From assembly GCA_963692975.2 (NCBI GenBank), contig CAXMMR010000018.1:62001-126000 (forward strand): DNA of 64,000 nt, read 5' to 3'. The notes under the pieces are model-generated. The model had not been told where the DNA came from and did no database searches. It was given only the letters and a program-made list of their open reading frames with translations. Positions 9,596 to 18,486 of this stretch are shown in pieces. Every line of letters begins with the position of its first letter. The first letter of the stretch is position 1. Position numbers and translations under genes: made by a program. The DNA is from CAXMMR01 sp963692975 (GTDB lineage: Bacteria > Pseudomonadota > Alphaproteobacteria > Acetobacterales > Acetobacteraceae).

Positions 9596-10546
9596 CGGCT
9601 CGCTCATCGTATCGATGGTTGCGGTCCTGTGGCCGACCTTGGCGTCAATGGTGAAACGGCGTGGGGAGCATCCCATGACCCGCTTGAAAGCCGTGCTGAA
9701 CGCACTCTCGGACTCGTAACCGAGCGACAGCGCCGTCTTCGTCATATGGTCGCTCGTGTGGATCAGCCGATCCCCGGCCAGCATCATTCGCCAGCGGGTA
9801 AGATAGTTGATCGGCGTTTCTCCCACTTTCAAGCGGAACCGCTGGGCGAAGACCGAGCGCGACAGGTTCGCCCGGCCGGCCAATTCCGCCAATGTCCAAC
9901 GATGCGCCGGGTCGGCGTGCATGGCCCACATCGCCGCGCTGATGGGCGGATCGGATAGGGCGGAGAACCAGCCTGCCCGTGCGTCCGTCTGCCGGGACAA
10001 GTGCAGGCGCAAGGCCTGCACCAGCATCATGTGCGCGAGATGTTGCGCGATCAGTTCCGCGCCCGGCCTGTTCTGCTGCAACTCCTCCAACATCCGTTCG
10101 ATCGACCACCGCAATGCCGCTTGGTCGTTCGAGGCTTCGAGGTGGATGATCGATGGCAGGGTCCGGAGCAGCAGCGCCGCCTGTCGTCCGTCCACCGCGA
10201 AGCGGCTGCCGACGAGGAACACGTCGCCGCCCCCGTTATGGATGACGACCCCGTTGCGCCGGGGTGCCGAGTAGGCCTTGCTCGCCGCTATCGGTTCGAC
10301 CCGAAGATCGCTTCCCAACCGGAACGGGCGCCCGCTCGGCAAGACAAAACAGTCCCCCGAACCAAGCCTTATCGGGTCGATGACCCCCTCGACGGTCAGC
10401 CAGCACCCACCGTAGGTCACCGCGTAGCACTTGATCCAGCCGATCGCGTCGTCGGCCGAGATGGCCCAGTCTCCGCCAGCATCGAACCCCGCCGAGACGA
10501 TGCTCTGCGGCTTCAGCAGGGCCAACACGTCGGACAGTGGATCCAC
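9566..10546 (-). CDS. AraC-family transcriptional regulator with cupin-type sensor domain
   Basis: 326 residues from a GTG (MDPLSDVLALLKPQ). The N-terminal ~180 residues are a cupin-like ligand domain of the AraC cupin_6 type (YAVTYGGCWLTVEG, FVLPSGRPFRLG). The C-terminus has two helix-turn-helices (HRWTLAELAGRANLSRSVFAQRF and HMTKTALSLGYESESAFSTAF) ending with the typical GCSPRRF. It is divergent from the NmrA gene, whose start is 97 bp away, and probably controls the NmrA/SDR pair. A dead copy of the same divergent arrangement lies at 48.7-49.6 kb. Confidence 0.92.
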   Translation of the reverse strand: MDPLSDVLALLKPQSIVSAGFDAGGDWAISADDAIGWIKCYAVTYGGCWLTVEGVIDPIRLGSGDCFVLPSGRPFRLGSDLRVEPIAASKAYSAPRRNGVVIHNGGGDVFLVGSRFAVDGRQAALLLRTLPSIIHLEASNDQAALRWSIERMLEELQQNRPGAELIAQHLAHMMLVQALRLHLSRQTDARAGWFSALSDPPISAAMWAMHADPAHRWTLAELAGRANLSRSVFAQRFRLKVGETPINYLTRWRMMLAGDRLIHTSDHMTKTALSLGYESESAFSTAFKRVMGCSPRRFTIDAKVGHRTATIDTMSEPAINTAPPNS

Positions 10547-10643
10547 GCAGCCTCCGGACGATCACAAAGGAAATAGCGACGATCTCACATAGGTAGTGCG
10601 GGTCCGGCTCGCTATCTAGGCCTCAGGCAAGAGGAGGCCACCT

Positions 10644-11525
10644 ATGATCGTCATCACTGCCCCAACCGGACATGTCGGTCGCCGTGTCGTCGAGGACCTG
10701 CTGGCTGCTGGACAATCCCTACGTCTCGTGCTGCGAGATGCGACCAAGCTGTCCGATGATGTCCGCAGCCGGGTGGAGCTCGTGCAGGGCTCGCATGGCG
10801 AGGCGGAGGTTCTCGAGCAGGCCTTCGCCGGCGCCGACGCCGTGTTCTGGCTTGCGCCGCCCGACCCGCAAAAGACGCTGGAGCAGGCGTATGTCGACTT
10901 CACGCGCCCAGCGGCCGAGGCGATCCGCCGCCAGGGGGTGAAGCGCGTGGTTGGCGTCACGGCCCTGGGTCGCGGCACCCGATGGCAGGAGAGGAGCGGG
11001 CTCGTCACCGCGTCGATCCGGATGGACGACATGCTGATGGCGACGGGCGTCGCCTACCGGGGCCTGGCAATGCCGTCGTTCATGGACAATGTCGCACGGC
11101 AAGCAGGATCCATCAGGGAGCAGGGCGTCTTCTTCGGCCCGATCGCTCCCGACAACAAAGCACCGACCACGGCGACCCGCGACATCGGCGCCGTCGCGGC
11201 CCGGCTGCTGGCTGACCGAACCTGGACGGGCCAAACTGAAATGCCGTTGCTAGGCCCCGAAGACCTGTCCACCAACGACATGGCGGCAGTCGTCTCCGAG
11301 GTGCTGGGCCGTGCAGTTCGTTACCAGCAGATCACCTTCGACGCGCTCAAGGCCCAGCTCCTCGGCGGCGGCATGAGCGAGAGCTTCGCTCAGGGTTATG
11401 TCGACATGATGCGCGCCAAGGGCGAGGGCATGGACAATGCCGCAGCCCGCACGCCCACCACCAGCACGCCGACGAGCTTCCGCCAGTGGTGCGAGGAAGC
11501 GCTCAAACCGGCCGTGCTGGCCTAA
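10644..11525 (+). CDS. NmrA-like NAD(P)-binding oxidoreductase (atypical SDR)
   Basis: 293 residues. The N-terminal dinucleotide-binding loop is TAPTGHVGRRV (residues 5-15). It is followed by NmrA/QOR2-type segments (ADAVFWLAPPDP, FTRPAAEAIRRQGVKRVVGV, RGLAMPSFMDNVARQ, LGPEDLSTNDMAAVVSEVLG). The classical SDR Tyr-x-x-x-Lys is absent, as usual for this group, whose members act as redox sensors or quinone/NADPH oxidoreductases. A good RBS (AGGAGG near 10631) precedes the ATG. It is followed 24 bp later by an SDR gene on the same strand and is probably controlled by the divergent AraC gene. Confidence 0.9.
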   Translation: MIVITAPTGHVGRRVVEDLLAAGQSLRLVLRDATKLSDDVRSRVELVQGSHGEAEVLEQAFAGADAVFWLAPPDPQKTLEQAYVDFTRPAAEAIRRQGVKRVVGVTALGRGTRWQERSGLVTASIRMDDMLMATGVAYRGLAMPSFMDNVARQAGSIREQGVFFGPIAPDNKAPTTATRDIGAVAARLLADRTWTGQTEMPLLGPEDLSTNDMAAVVSEVLGRAVRYQQITFDALKAQLLGGGMSESFAQGYVDMMRAKGEGMDNAAARTPTTSTPTSFRQWCEEALKPAVLA

Positions 11526-11549
11526 TCACCAGGCAAGAAGGCGACAACC

Positions 11550-12305
11550 ATGAAGATGACCGGCAACACGATCCTCGTGACGGGGGGCACGAGCGGCATT
11601 GGCCGCGGCCTCGCTGAAGCGTTCCACGACCGCGGCAATCAGGTGGTGATCGCCGGTCGGCGGCAAGACAAGCTGGACGAGGTCGCGGCCGGTCGCCCCG
11701 GCATGCAAGCGGTGCAGCTTGATCAGGACGACCCGGCCTCCCTGTCGCGCTTGGCAGGAGCGGTGCGCACGCGCTTTCCGGCGTTAAACGTCCTGCTGGC
11801 CAATGCCGGCATCTCGCGCGCCGAGGACTTGACCGCCGCCGGCTGGAACCCGTCCGACGCCGAAGCCGTGGTGAACACCAACATCCTGGGTCCGCTGCGG
11901 GTGACCGCGGCAGTGCTACCCATGCTGAGATCGCGAGACAACGCGGCGCTGGTCGTCACCACCTCCAACCTCGCCTTCATCCCCCGCGCGGATTTTCCGT
12001 CCTATTGCGCCAGCAAGGCATTCCTTCACTCCTGGCTGCAGTCGGTGCGGCATCAGCTGCGAAAGATCCCGATGGAGGTGCTGGAGCTCTCACCGCCTTA
12101 CGTCGCGACGGAACTGACCGGGCCTGGCCAGGTTTGGGACCCGCGCGCGCTGCCGCTCGAGGCCTATGTGGCTGAGGTCATGCAATTGCTTGAAGCGGGC
12201 CGCCATCCTGGTGGCGAGGTGCTGGTGCAACGCGATTATTTCCGGCGCACGGCCGAGCGAGACGGTCGGTATGACGAGGTGTTCGCGACCATAAACCCAT
12301 CCTGA
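11550..12305 (+). CDS. Short-chain dehydrogenase/reductase (DltE-like)
   Basis: 251 residues, a full-length classical SDR. It has the NAD(P) motif TGGTSGIG (11-18), the NAG motif (LLANAGIS), the catalytic Ser139 in TTSNLAF and Tyr152/Lys156 in SYCASKAF. The C-terminus (LSPPYVATELTG, EALPLEAYVAEVM-like) matches the DltE/uncharacterised oxidoreductase branch. Substrate unknown. It sits 24 bp after the NmrA-like gene and is likely co-transcribed under the AraC regulator. Confidence 0.92.
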   Translation: MKMTGNTILVTGGTSGIGRGLAEAFHDRGNQVVIAGRRQDKLDEVAAGRPGMQAVQLDQDDPASLSRLAGAVRTRFPALNVLLANAGISRAEDLTAAGWNPSDAEAVVNTNILGPLRVTAAVLPMLRSRDNAALVVTTSNLAFIPRADFPSYCASKAFLHSWLQSVRHQLRKIPMEVLELSPPYVATELTGPGQVWDPRALPLEAYVAEVMQLLEAGRHPGGEVLVQRDYFRRTAERDGRYDEVFATINPS

Positions 12306-12404
12306 AATACTGGACGAAGCCGTCCGGGCTCCCATGGCCGGTTCGCCAGGTCCACGTCGCCCGTCGAGATGCCCCGCAGCAGCGCCGCGGCCTCTCGCCA
12401 CTGG

Positions 12405-12512
12405 TTAAAGCCGTGTCTCGTCTCGCATGTCCGCCACAAGCCGCCTGGCGTACGCCACAGACCGCACCACGCCGCCATCGACGCGGAGCGCCGCTCCGCT
12501 GGTTAAACGTCG
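12405..12512 (-). pseudogene. C-terminal relic of an SDR dehydrogenase
   Basis: The reverse frame ending at 12405 reads RLTSGAALRVDGGVVRSVAY followed by a short tail. This is the stereotyped end of classical SDR enzymes (ITG-x-x-LRVDGG). No upstream SDR body remains: the frame runs straight into the LysR fragment, suggesting a deletion that fused two same-strand genes. Confidence 0.55.
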
Positions 12513-12718
12513 CCATACAGCTCCGGGCCCATCATCCCATGCAGGTTGGGCAGCAGAGTGTGGCGACCGTCGAACAACCGCGCGCCCAAGCGCTCCTCCA
12601 GCCGGGCGACGCGCCTGAATACGGTGGCATGGTTCACGCCCAGCCGCTCCGCCGCCGCGCGCACCGAACCGACGCGCGCGACGGCCAGGACGTAGCGGAC
12701 ATCGTACCAATCGATCAT
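12503..12718 (-). pseudogene. LysR-family regulator, N-terminal HTH fragment
   Basis: 71 residues from ATG 12718. The first ~50 are a textbook LysR helix-turn-helix (YVLAVARVGSVRAAAERLG, HATVFRRVARLEERLGARLF). The frame then leaves the family consensus and stops, so the effector-binding domain (about 230 residues) is missing. It abuts the SDR C-terminal relic, consistent with an internal deletion. A truncated HTH could still bind DNA, but no function is claimed. Confidence 0.7.
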
Positions 12719-12933
12719 GCCTCGCCTCGTGCCGTCGCCGGGCTGACGGTGAGAGGCCGCCCAGCCGGTTCGTTCTCGCGAGGAATCCGAGCAGAGCCGG
12801 CGGCGTCGATCACGTCAAACGACAGCACCCGCCCGAGTTCTGCCCTCGGCGCCACTCCAGCAACGCCGATCAGGATCGGGCGAAACCGCTTCAGTGCCTC
12901 GTCGGCACTCAGTGTATTACCCGCTAGCTGCAC
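12715..12933 (-). CDS. Hypothetical protein (72 aa), possibly a gene remnant
   Basis: A 72-residue frame from a GTG at 12933 whose stop overlaps the LysR fragment start (ATGA). The residues (LSADEALKRFRPILIGVAGV, LGRVLSFDVIDAAG) look protein-like but match no family I recognise. There is no convincing RBS. It starts 7 bp from the P450 stop on the same strand and may be the tail of a longer decayed gene. Confidence 0.3.
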   Translation of the reverse strand: MQLAGNTLSADEALKRFRPILIGVAGVAPRAELGRVLSFDVIDAAGSARIPRENEPAGRPLTVSPATARGEA

Positions 12934-12939
12934 GAGGTG

Positions 12940-14331
12940 TCAGCCGCGCGGCTTGATCCGCTGCGGCAAACCGCCGAGCGGCCTCAAGGTGATGCGCAAC
13001 ATCGGTGCTGGTCTGTCGCCGTCCGGCGGAAGCAGGTCGATCGCCGGCAGCAGGGATGCCAAGATCGCGACCCCCTCCAGCATGGCAAAGCCGGCGCCGA
13101 TGCAGATCCGCGGTCCGCCGCCGAACGGGAGGTAGGCGTAACGACGACGCGTCCGCACCCGCTCCGGTGCGAAGCGGTCCGGATCGAACTGGTCCGGGTT
13201 CGGCCACAAGGCCGCGCGACGATGCAGGGCATAGATCGGCACGTAAACGCCGGTGCCGGCCGCAATGTTCAGGCCGCCGAGGCTCACGTCGCGCGTGGCG
13301 CGCCGAACCAGCGCCGCGGCCGGCGGATAAAGCCGCATCGCCTCCTGCAGCGTCTGGCGCATCAGCGGCAGGCGCGAGACATGATCCGGCGCAAGCGGCC
13401 GCCCGTCGGTGACGCGGGCGACTTCGTCGCGCAGGCGTTCGGCGAGCGGCGGATGCTCGGCGAGCAGCCGCAAGGTCCAGCTCAGCGCCACCGCCGTCGT
13501 CTCGTGGCCCGCCGTGATGAAGGTCAGCAGATTGTCCGCAGCCTCGTCGTCGCTCATCGCCTGGCCGCTCTCGGCGTCATGCGCATCGAGCAGCAGCGCC
13601 AGCAGGTCGCGTCGCCTCTCGCCGGCCGACCGGCGTTCGCCGATCAGCCGGAGCATGTCACGGCGCAGCGCGGCGCAGGCGCGCTCGGCGCGTCGGCGGC
13701 CGGGATAGGGCGTCCAAGCCGGCGCGCCGGCGATGCCGAGCGCAATCGCCCAGCCCACCGACCGCAGATAGTCGTTGATGTTGCGCTCGACGCCGGCCGC
13801 GTTGATGGCCTGACCGTCGGACAGCATCGTCGCCACGATGATGTCGAAGGTCGTTCGCGTCATTTCGTGACACAGCTCGACCTCCGCTCCTGGCGCCATG
13901 GCTTGCCAACGCTCGCGCGTGCGGGCGGCGCTGGCCAGCATGGCCGGCAGAAAGCCCTCAAGATGATCCGGCCGGAACACGGGAGCCGCCGCACGACGTT
14001 GCCAGCGCCAATGCGCGCCCTCCGCGGTCAGCAGACCGCGTCCAAGCGCCGGACGCAGCACCCGCGCCATGGTCTCGCCTTTAAGGAAGGCGTCGGCCTG
14101 CTCATTGAGCAAGGCGCCGATCATCGCCGGCTCGGTGACGAACACGGTCTCGCGTCCGAGCAGGCTGGTGCGCACGACCGACTGTGTGGCGAGCTGTGCC
14201 GGCCAGGCGTCGAGCGGGTTGGCGATGGTCCGCCGCAGCGTGCGCAGCAACGGGCGCCGGTGCAGCGGCAGGCCTGCACCTGCCGCCATCGGCTGCGGCT
14301 CGACCTTACGAATCATGTCAGGCGCCATCAT
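12940..14331 (-). CDS. Cytochrome P450
   Basis: 463 residues. It carries the I-helix oxygen-activation motif AGHETTA, the K-helix ExxR (QEAMRLYPP), the PERF-like segment (FDPDRFAPERV) and the heme-binding loop FGGGPRICIGAG with Cys410 as the thiolate ligand. The length and the AGHETT/FGGGPRxCIG combination fit the CYP102-like/CYP4-like bacterial group rather than short class I enzymes. No ferredoxin or reductase gene is nearby, so an external redox partner is expected. Substrate unknown. It lies just outside the proposed island's left boundary. Confidence 0.95.
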   Translation of the reverse strand: MMAPDMIRKVEPQPMAAGAGLPLHRRPLLRTLRRTIANPLDAWPAQLATQSVVRTSLLGRETVFVTEPAMIGALLNEQADAFLKGETMARVLRPALGRGLLTAEGAHWRWQRRAAAPVFRPDHLEGFLPAMLASAARTRERWQAMAPGAEVELCHEMTRTTFDIIVATMLSDGQAINAAGVERNINDYLRSVGWAIALGIAGAPAWTPYPGRRRAERACAALRRDMLRLIGERRSAGERRRDLLALLLDAHDAESGQAMSDDEAADNLLTFITAGHETTAVALSWTLRLLAEHPPLAERLRDEVARVTDGRPLAPDHVSRLPLMRQTLQEAMRLYPPAAALVRRATRDVSLGGLNIAAGTGVYVPIYALHRRAALWPNPDQFDPDRFAPERVRTRRRYAYLPFGGGPRICIGAGFAMLEGVAILASLLPAIDLLPPDGDRPAPMLRITLRPLGGLPQRIKPRG

Positions 14332-14403
14332 GGTGCCGACGCTAGATGATCGATGAGCAGATACTCTCGCGAATGGTGAACACTCCTAAATTTTCGAAGA
14401 TGC

Positions 14404-14460
14404 TTTGATGCCCACCGCCGGACCCGAACCGGCACGCCCGAAAGCCACGGATTTTAAGTC
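14404..14460 (-). repeat. Truncated tRNA-Leu copy (candidate att site)
   Basis: Matches the intact tRNA-Leu gene at 61695-61775 from its anticodon loop to its discriminator base plus five bases beyond, with mismatches at 14424 and 14447. It lacks the acceptor 5' strand and the D-arm, so it cannot form a tRNA. It has the same orientation as the intact gene, as expected for the far attachment site of an element that integrated into the tRNA 3' end. Confidence 0.8.
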
Positions 14461-14587
14461 TCGTTCGGCACCCCGCCAGAGATCGCAAAGAGGGCCAGAA
14501 GGCGCCAGCCTGCTGTGACTGTTGACATCTTCTCAGACTACTGTCGACATACATCGTCGGCAGGCACCGGAATTCGTCATTCTGATG

Positions 14588-14607
14588 AGTCCGCGGTGAG
14601 TCCGCGC
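14588..14607 (+). repeat. 20-bp repeat, left copy (candidate integrase arm site)
   Basis: AGTCCGCGGTGAGTCCGCGC, itself two tandem AGTCCGCG units. It is identical to 61617-61636. It lies 128 bp inside the left tRNA-Leu repeat, between that repeat and the integrase relic. Confidence 0.6.
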
Positions 14608-14659
14608 AGAGCACAGCTCTTGAGTCCGTAGCAGAGCTCGCGAGGTCCTGGATGCGGAT

Positions 14660-14995
14660 GCAGCACAAACCTTTCCTCGCTTGGTCGAGCTCTGGCAGAC
14701 CAAAGGCATCGCGCACTATAGGCCGCGCTACATCCAGGACGCCGGCAAGCGCTGAAGCAACTACTTTCGGACGTGGCGCACCGGACCGGCCAGCTCGATC
14801 ACGCGTAAGGAAGCCGTTTAGGCCATTGACGAGATAGCCGAGAAGCGCGGCGTCATTTCGGCGCGTCGAGTTATGGCTACGTACGCGCCTGTTACCGCCT
14901 GAGCTCTCAAGCGCGACATGCGCGAACTTCCCCCTTTCCAAGGCACCGCCGCGCCAGGCGAGGAGAACAGCCGCGAGAGGCGTCATGACGGACCC
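14660..14995 (+). pseudogene. Tyrosine recombinase (phage-type integrase), decayed
   Basis: The forward frames read LVELWQTKGIAHYRPRYIQD, FRTWRTGPASSITRKEA, AIDEIAEKRGVISARRVMA, then after a shift YVRACYR, then LKRDM..PFQGTAAPGEENSRER. In order, these are the SAM-like core-binding domain and linker of P4/prophage-type integrases. In-frame TGA and TAG codons and at least two frameshifts inactivate it, and the catalytic R-H-R-Y domain is gone. It lies next to the truncated tRNA-Leu copy, the classical place for an island integrase. Confidence 0.75.
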
Positions 14996-15689
14996 CGGTC
15001 GCTTCCCTCACGTGATACCACCACCGACACCGCCACAGGCAGTAATCACCGAGGGCGTTTACGTGACACCCGAGGCCCTGACCGACTTAGCCGCCAGTTG
15101 CCACCTCCAACTACTCGGGGATCTATAGGAGCTCGATACTCGCGTGAATAATGCGTTGAATTACCACACCGACAAGCACTGGAAAGCTCTGACCGAATCG
15201 GCAAAGGCAAAAGCGAGAGGTTGGCGTAGCGGCTGCACCTCTGCTGCAAGGCAAGCTCTTGTTGCTACGGGTCGGCAACACCTGCCGCCACCCGAAAGCC
15301 CACCACGTCTTTCGGCCGCCCACGGATCACGGTCGGTGGTCCAGCTGATCCGACTGGGCAAGCCGCAACGGCGCTGTCGACAGGGTCGAGCAGCGAACCG
15401 CCAGTTGCGATCACCGGCTTGTGTCGCGGCGTCTCGCGGCCCGCGCCCACCCGTGTTGCCTTTCGCTCCAGACCGACTGGGCGCTCGTTGATCTACCCGG
15501 CTCGACAGGCCGTGGCGACTTACCGTTCTGGCGGACTGAAGGGAGACCGACGGCTTGCAAAGGCGTGGATCGAAATGCAACGATCGCATCCTGTGATGAG
15601 CGATACCCGGGACAGGATACCCGTTTGGACCTCTTCATTCATACTGTGGGGCTAGGTAGGCGGTCGCAATGTCGAGCTCTCATCGCCAT
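14996..15689. other. Stretch without a recognisable intact gene
   Basis: About 690 bp of island-end debris. A frame from ATG 14984 (PPPTPPQAVITEGVYVTPEA, then LAASCHLQLLGDL) is interrupted by a TAG near 15126 and resumes as LDTRVNNALNYHTDKHWKAL, looking like a broken small gene of unknown family. A reverse frame around 15265-15450 (KPVIATGGSLLDPVDSAV) is protein-like but unassigned. No promoter or RNA gene was recognised. Confidence 0.4.
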
Positions 15690-18134
15690 CTAAAACTTCT
15701 TACTGACGTTCAGACCGATGGTGAGCGGGTGCAGGGTGTAGGCCTCGACGCGAGAGTTGATGATCGGCCGCTGTATGATGATGTGGTTATCGAATAGATT
15801 TTGCGCATGGAGCGCGATGTGCCAGCCGCTCGTGAGCTCGACACCAGCGCTGAGATTGAGAACGCCGTAGGACGGATTGCGATAGTTCGGATCGGTGACG
15901 GTAAAGCTCCCGTTGGATGGGCCAACCCAGTCGTAATCTGCCTTAACGAAGCCCGTTGTCCTGTCGTTGATCGGATGGTAGTAGTCCAGGATCGCTGCTG
16001 CCGACCATGACGGAACAAACAGGACGTTCTCTCCAACGGCAGCGGTCTGAGGATTGATGGTGCTGGTGATCGTTGCATGCTCGGCGCCAGTGTTGACGCC
16101 GAGCGTCAGTCCCGGAACCTGGTGCGGACGGTAGCGCGTCTCCACCTCGCCGCCATAAGCGACAGCATCTCCGACATTGTAGTTGAAGGCTCCGCCGCAG
16201 ACCGGAATGACAATGCTTTCCTGAATGCGCGACCAGTCAATATAGTAGCCCGCAAGGTTGACCGACAGCGTTCGGCCTAAGGTCAGCGTCTTCAGTCCGG
16301 CTTCGTAACTCCAGAGCTGATCCGAACCATAGGTGGTCGGCGCGTTGACAAAGCCTAGCTGGTCAAGCCCGGGCACACAGGCGATGTTGGTGTTGGGCGT
16401 CGTTGCGCCACCGAGACGGAAACCCTTGGCGATCGTCGCGTAGAGGTCGGTGGTCGGGTTCACGTCGTAGGTTAGCGAGAATTTGGGTGTTGGAGCGGTG
16501 AAGATGGCGGATTGCTTGTAGGGGACGCCGGCGGTTCCGGCACCTCCGATCTCGAAGAAGCCGGCGCCCGTCTCGCTGAAACTCTCCCGTGCGGCGACGT
16601 AGCGGTCGCCGAAGCTGAAATGCAGCGTTGGCAGAATATCAAACTCGACCTGGCCAAAGCCAGCGTATTGGGTGATCTCGTTGTGATCATAGACAGTGTA
16701 GACAAGGTCGTTATTCCAAAGGCTGGGATTGCCAGGCTGCCCCAGCACCGAGTTGTTAATGTCGAAGCCGTAGATCTGTTGAAATTCATTGCTGAAATCG
16801 GGAATCGTCTCATAGTCCAGATGCGACCAAAGCTGGTCTGAGAAGAAAAAACCAACCACCCAGCGTAGTCGCTGGTCGACGTCAGATGCCAGCCGGAGCT
16901 CCTGCGTCCAGGTCTTGAAGCGGTCGGTAAACAATACCGGAGATGGCGAATTGCCGAGTACGTTATTGTTCTGGTTTGTGAACTGCGGATAGGTTGGGTC
17001 GAGAAAGAAGTCGGCAATAGCGGTGCTGTTGAAGTCAGTTCCGTCGGCCTGACGGTCGATATCGCGCTGCAGGTAGCTGGTGACCGAAGTCGCATGCCCG
17101 AAGCCCAACTTCTGATCGATCGTCAGGCTCGGCAGTGAGATCGTGTCGCGCAACGTCTCGCGCACCTGCTTATTCTGCACATAGAGGCCATCGTTCTCAA
17201 AGAAGTTCGGTGAGTCGCCCTGATAGATGTTCTGGTAATAGTACGAGGGCGTGATCACCAGGTCCGGGTTAGCTTGCAGCTTGCCGCTGATGCGCACGTC
17301 GCCCGTCCGGTCATAATTCGTGTTGTCCTTGGCCATAACGCCAGCAAGTCTATTGTTGTTATTGATCCATCCACTGTCGTCGAGCAGCTCACCGGCGAGC
17401 CGCAGCGCGAAGACGTCCTTGATCACCGGCACGTTGACAATGACCTGCTGGTCGGCATTGGCGCCGCCGTGTAGCGTCCCCGATAAGTCGGACGAAAAGG
17501 CAGCGCTATAGGTATCGAGATCCGGCTGATTAGTGATGAAGCGTATCGTGCCGCCCTCCGAGCTCGCGCCATAGAGCGTGCCCTGTGGACCGCGCAGCAC
17601 CTCGACGCGTGCGAGATCGAGGAATCGGGGCTGTGCCTGGCCCTCATAGCCATTTTGGGTGATGATCGGAACTTCGTCGATATAGATGCCAACCGTGGGA
17701 TTGCCGACGGTCGAGCTGATGCCGCGGATGGAGATGTCGTCTTGTCCGGCGCCATTATGCGCGGCAAACGAGATGCCGGGCAGGGTCCGGCTGATATCTT
17801 CGTAATCCTGGATGGCGTGCTCCTGCAGCTCCTTGCCGCTGATGACGCCGATGCTGGTCGGAACCTTGCGCAGGTTCTGACTGCGCTTGTTTGCCGACAC
17901 GATAACGTCGGGCACTTCGACGCGGGTTTGCGCCGGCGAGCTCTTGCCGGCCGTGGCGGCCGCCGCCGAGGGCTTGCCGGACTTCGGGGCCGTGGATGGC
18001 GCGCTGATGACGCTTGGTGGCCCGGCGACATCTCCCCCTCCGCCAAGAGTGCCGGTCTGCGCGGCGGCTGCGGTGGCGAGGCTCATGAGGCTCCCCGCGC
18101 TGAGGAGGGTTCGGATCAAACCTCGACGTGCCAA
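15690..18134 (-). CDS. TonB-dependent receptor (paralogue of the one at 42345-44831)
   Basis: 814 residues. The signal peptide (LIRTLLSAGSLMSLATAAAAQ) is followed by a 60-residue Ala/Ser/Pro/Lys-rich spacer, then a plug (VIVSANKRSQNLRKVPTSIG, VEVLRGPQGTLYGASSEGGT, IRFITNQPDLD) and a barrel ending in LTIGLNVSKKF with the terminal Phe. The sequence style (KRSQNL.K.P.S, ASSEGGTIR.ITNQP, LWSYEAGLK) is that of the sphingomonad/acetic-acid-bacterial IroN/CirA-like receptors with organic substrates. It is close to the 42345-44831 receptor, and the two bracket the catabolic block. Ligand unknown; a ureide or nucleobase-type compound is a context-based guess. Confidence 0.95.
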   Translation of the reverse strand: MARRGLIRTLLSAGSLMSLATAAAAQTGTLGGGGDVAGPPSVISAPSTAPKSGKPSAAAATAGKSSPAQTRVEVPDVIVSANKRSQNLRKVPTSIGVISGKELQEHAIQDYEDISRTLPGISFAAHNGAGQDDISIRGISSTVGNPTVGIYIDEVPIITQNGYEGQAQPRFLDLARVEVLRGPQGTLYGASSEGGTIRFITNQPDLDTYSAAFSSDLSGTLHGGANADQQVIVNVPVIKDVFALRLAGELLDDSGWINNNNRLAGVMAKDNTNYDRTGDVRISGKLQANPDLVITPSYYYQNIYQGDSPNFFENDGLYVQNKQVRETLRDTISLPSLTIDQKLGFGHATSVTSYLQRDIDRQADGTDFNSTAIADFFLDPTYPQFTNQNNNVLGNSPSPVLFTDRFKTWTQELRLASDVDQRLRWVVGFFFSDQLWSHLDYETIPDFSNEFQQIYGFDINNSVLGQPGNPSLWNNDLVYTVYDHNEITQYAGFGQVEFDILPTLHFSFGDRYVAARESFSETGAGFFEIGGAGTAGVPYKQSAIFTAPTPKFSLTYDVNPTTDLYATIAKGFRLGGATTPNTNIACVPGLDQLGFVNAPTTYGSDQLWSYEAGLKTLTLGRTLSVNLAGYYIDWSRIQESIVIPVCGGAFNYNVGDAVAYGGEVETRYRPHQVPGLTLGVNTGAEHATITSTINPQTAAVGENVLFVPSWSAAAILDYYHPINDRTTGFVKADYDWVGPSNGSFTVTDPNYRNPSYGVLNLSAGVELTSGWHIALHAQNLFDNHIIIQRPIINSRVEAYTLHPLTIGLNVSKKF

Positions 18135-18486
18135 GCCGCTCTCCCTGTTTTACTGCCATGCAGACAGGACCGTCCGGGCAAGGCGCAGAGTTAGGCGGGC
18201 TTTCTAAACAAGTTCAACAAAAGAGTTTCGAAAGTGCGATCGCCTCTGCTTGGATTTGAGGCAGACTATCAATCGAGGCCGGCAACCGTGCTCTTGATCT
18301 GATCATTACGTATCATTCAGGTGAAATTTCTGACCTAGGAAAGGCAGAAAGTTTTCGCGATGCGGGCGAGCGAAGCATTTGGCAACGATACGACGCTTTC
18401 GATTTCAGGCGCGGTGCGGCCGCGTCGCTGTGCCGACGGATCTTTGGCGATAGCATGGCCAAGGCACGACGACGGAGTGTGTCGAT
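18135..18486. other. Intergenic stretch without a gene
   Basis: 352 bp between the TBDR start (18134) and the deacetylase stop (18487), both on the minus strand. It is somewhat AT-richer near 18210-18340 and should hold the TBDR promoter. No coding frame, RNA or terminator could be supported. Confidence 0.5.

Noticed and set aside
14404..14460. A second functional tRNA-Leu
   Set aside because: Only the anticodon-to-3' half is present; the acceptor 5' strand and D-arm are absent and two positions differ.
14342..14986. 214-codon reverse frame over the tRNA remnant and integrase relic
   Set aside because: It crosses the tRNA-Leu copy and shows no domain; the opposite strand carries clear integrase fragments.
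14984..15127. Phage lysis (Rz1-like) or other small phage gene
   Set aside because: The Pro-rich start was suggestive, but there is no lipobox, the frame is broken by a TAG, and no other phage structural or lysis gene is nearby.
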